Positions 63,761 to 64,000 of a stretch of DNA of 64,000 bases are shown piece by piece. Origin of the DNA: Ricordea florida (lineage: Eukaryota > Cnidaria > Anthozoa > Corallimorpharia > Ricordeidae); the NCBI GenBank assembly GCA_949710005.1, contig OX453280.1, positions 11,904,105 through 11,968,104 of the forward strand, in the 5' to 3' direction. The translations under genes were made by a program, and so were the position numbers. How positions within the stretch are numbered: position 1 is the first letter of the stretch; each line of letters opens with the position of its first letter. The notes under the pieces are model-generated. The model saw nothing but the letters and a program-made list of their open reading frames with translations. It made no database searches and was not told where the DNA came from.

Positions 63761-64000
63761 TCTGTGAGGCTGAGTTTCTTGGCAGCAAGCTGCAGGTATC
63801 GTATCTCAGATTCTAGAATACCTACAAACACCAGTTAAAGTGCGTTTTAAACTACAGTTTAAGTATTGCAAGATGGTGAAAATTGCATGTTGATCACTAA
63901 TCTGCGTAATGAGCGCTGATTTGATGTAGATTAGTACTGTCTGAGCAGTCAACTTTAGAATCAGCTGCCATAAGTTAACGTCTTCACAGGTGAGAGTCAA

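Larger units (their letters stand above)
24065..64000. repeat. 600-bp tandem satellite array, 67 recognisable copies
   Basis: Using the landmark AAGCTGCAGG (and close variants) in each monomer, I count 67 copies, at 24184, 24828, 25380, 25980, 26581 and so on to 63787. Spacing is exactly 600 bp from 26581 to 48181, 609 once, 600 from 48790 to 56590, and 599-600 thereafter. Copies 1 and 2 are strongly diverged, copies 3 and 4 moderately, and the rest differ at scattered single bases. Each monomer contains short dyads, including GCAGCAAGCTGC, TTAAACTACAGTTTAA and ATGCGCAT overlapping CGCATGCG. No gene-like frame with an ATG start is conserved. The array runs off the right end of the window. Confidence 0.97.

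Noticed and set aside
26017-64000. Minus-strand 64-68 codon frame repeated in most satellite monomers, sometimes extending to 116 codons
   Set aside because: In the copies I checked, the frame starts with TTG directly after a TAA, not with ATG. Its amino-acid variants (Ala/Ser, Lys/Arg, His/Asp, Ile/Met) show no sign of selection, and its repetition is explained by monomer duplication.
24065-64000. CRISPR-like regularity
   Set aside because: The whole 600-bp unit repeats with no short repeat and unique spacer pattern, and the genome is eukaryotic.

Overview
The window looks like A+T-rich nuclear DNA of an animal, most probably a cnidarian (coral or sea anemone). The grounds are spliced genes of the Ly6/uPAR three-finger family, CR1/L2-like and L1-like LINE fragments, a HARBI1-type transposase remnant, two DUF3504 (KIAA1958-like) tyrosine-recombinase remnants, and small palindromic repeats of a kind I associate with coral genomes. 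The taxonomic call is an inference from these families; no diagnostic marker gene is present. There is no bacterial operon structure, rRNA, tRNA or CRISPR array.

Layout. Bases 1-15,100 hold a loose cluster of plus-strand three-finger (Ly6-like) genes: an orphan C-terminal domain exon (1058-1177), a frameshifted two-domain copy (10257-10868), and one intact two-exon gene encoding a secreted, probably GPI-anchored protein (13280-13331 joined to 14742-15100). The space between is filled with decayed mobile DNA. It includes a recombinase pseudogene between 16-bp inverted repeats (1732-3657), a T-rich minisatellite, a 5'-truncated LINE (about 5843-7520), and an 81-bp-arm palindrome at 11081-11249 in which each arm carries a hammerhead-ribozyme core.

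Bases 15,100-24,060 have no intact gene that I can support. They contain a minus-strand L1-like LINE fossil (about 17780-20880) interrupted by a short inserted element, a 175-bp MITE with perfect 29-bp inverted repeats (21602-21776), and a dead HARBI1-like transposase whose last reading frame runs straight into a second recombinase fragment (22202-23535).

From about 24,065 to the end of the window, and evidently beyond it, lies one tandem satellite array. It has 67 recognisable copies of a 600-bp monomer, with one run of 37 landmarks spaced exactly 600 bp apart. The left edge is made of strongly diverged copies and the interior is nearly uniform. Shared variants show nested higher-order repeats of 600, 1200, 1800, 2400 and about 4200-4800 bp. 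The outermost copy contains an open, splice-site-bounded exon-like segment that is broken in the other copies I compared, which hints that the satellite was amplified from part of a gene. The array has short dyad symmetries and could be pericentromeric or centromeric; that is inference only.

The single convincing intact protein gene is the Ly6-like gene at 13280-15100. The most unusual items are the hammerhead palindrome and the structure of the satellite array.
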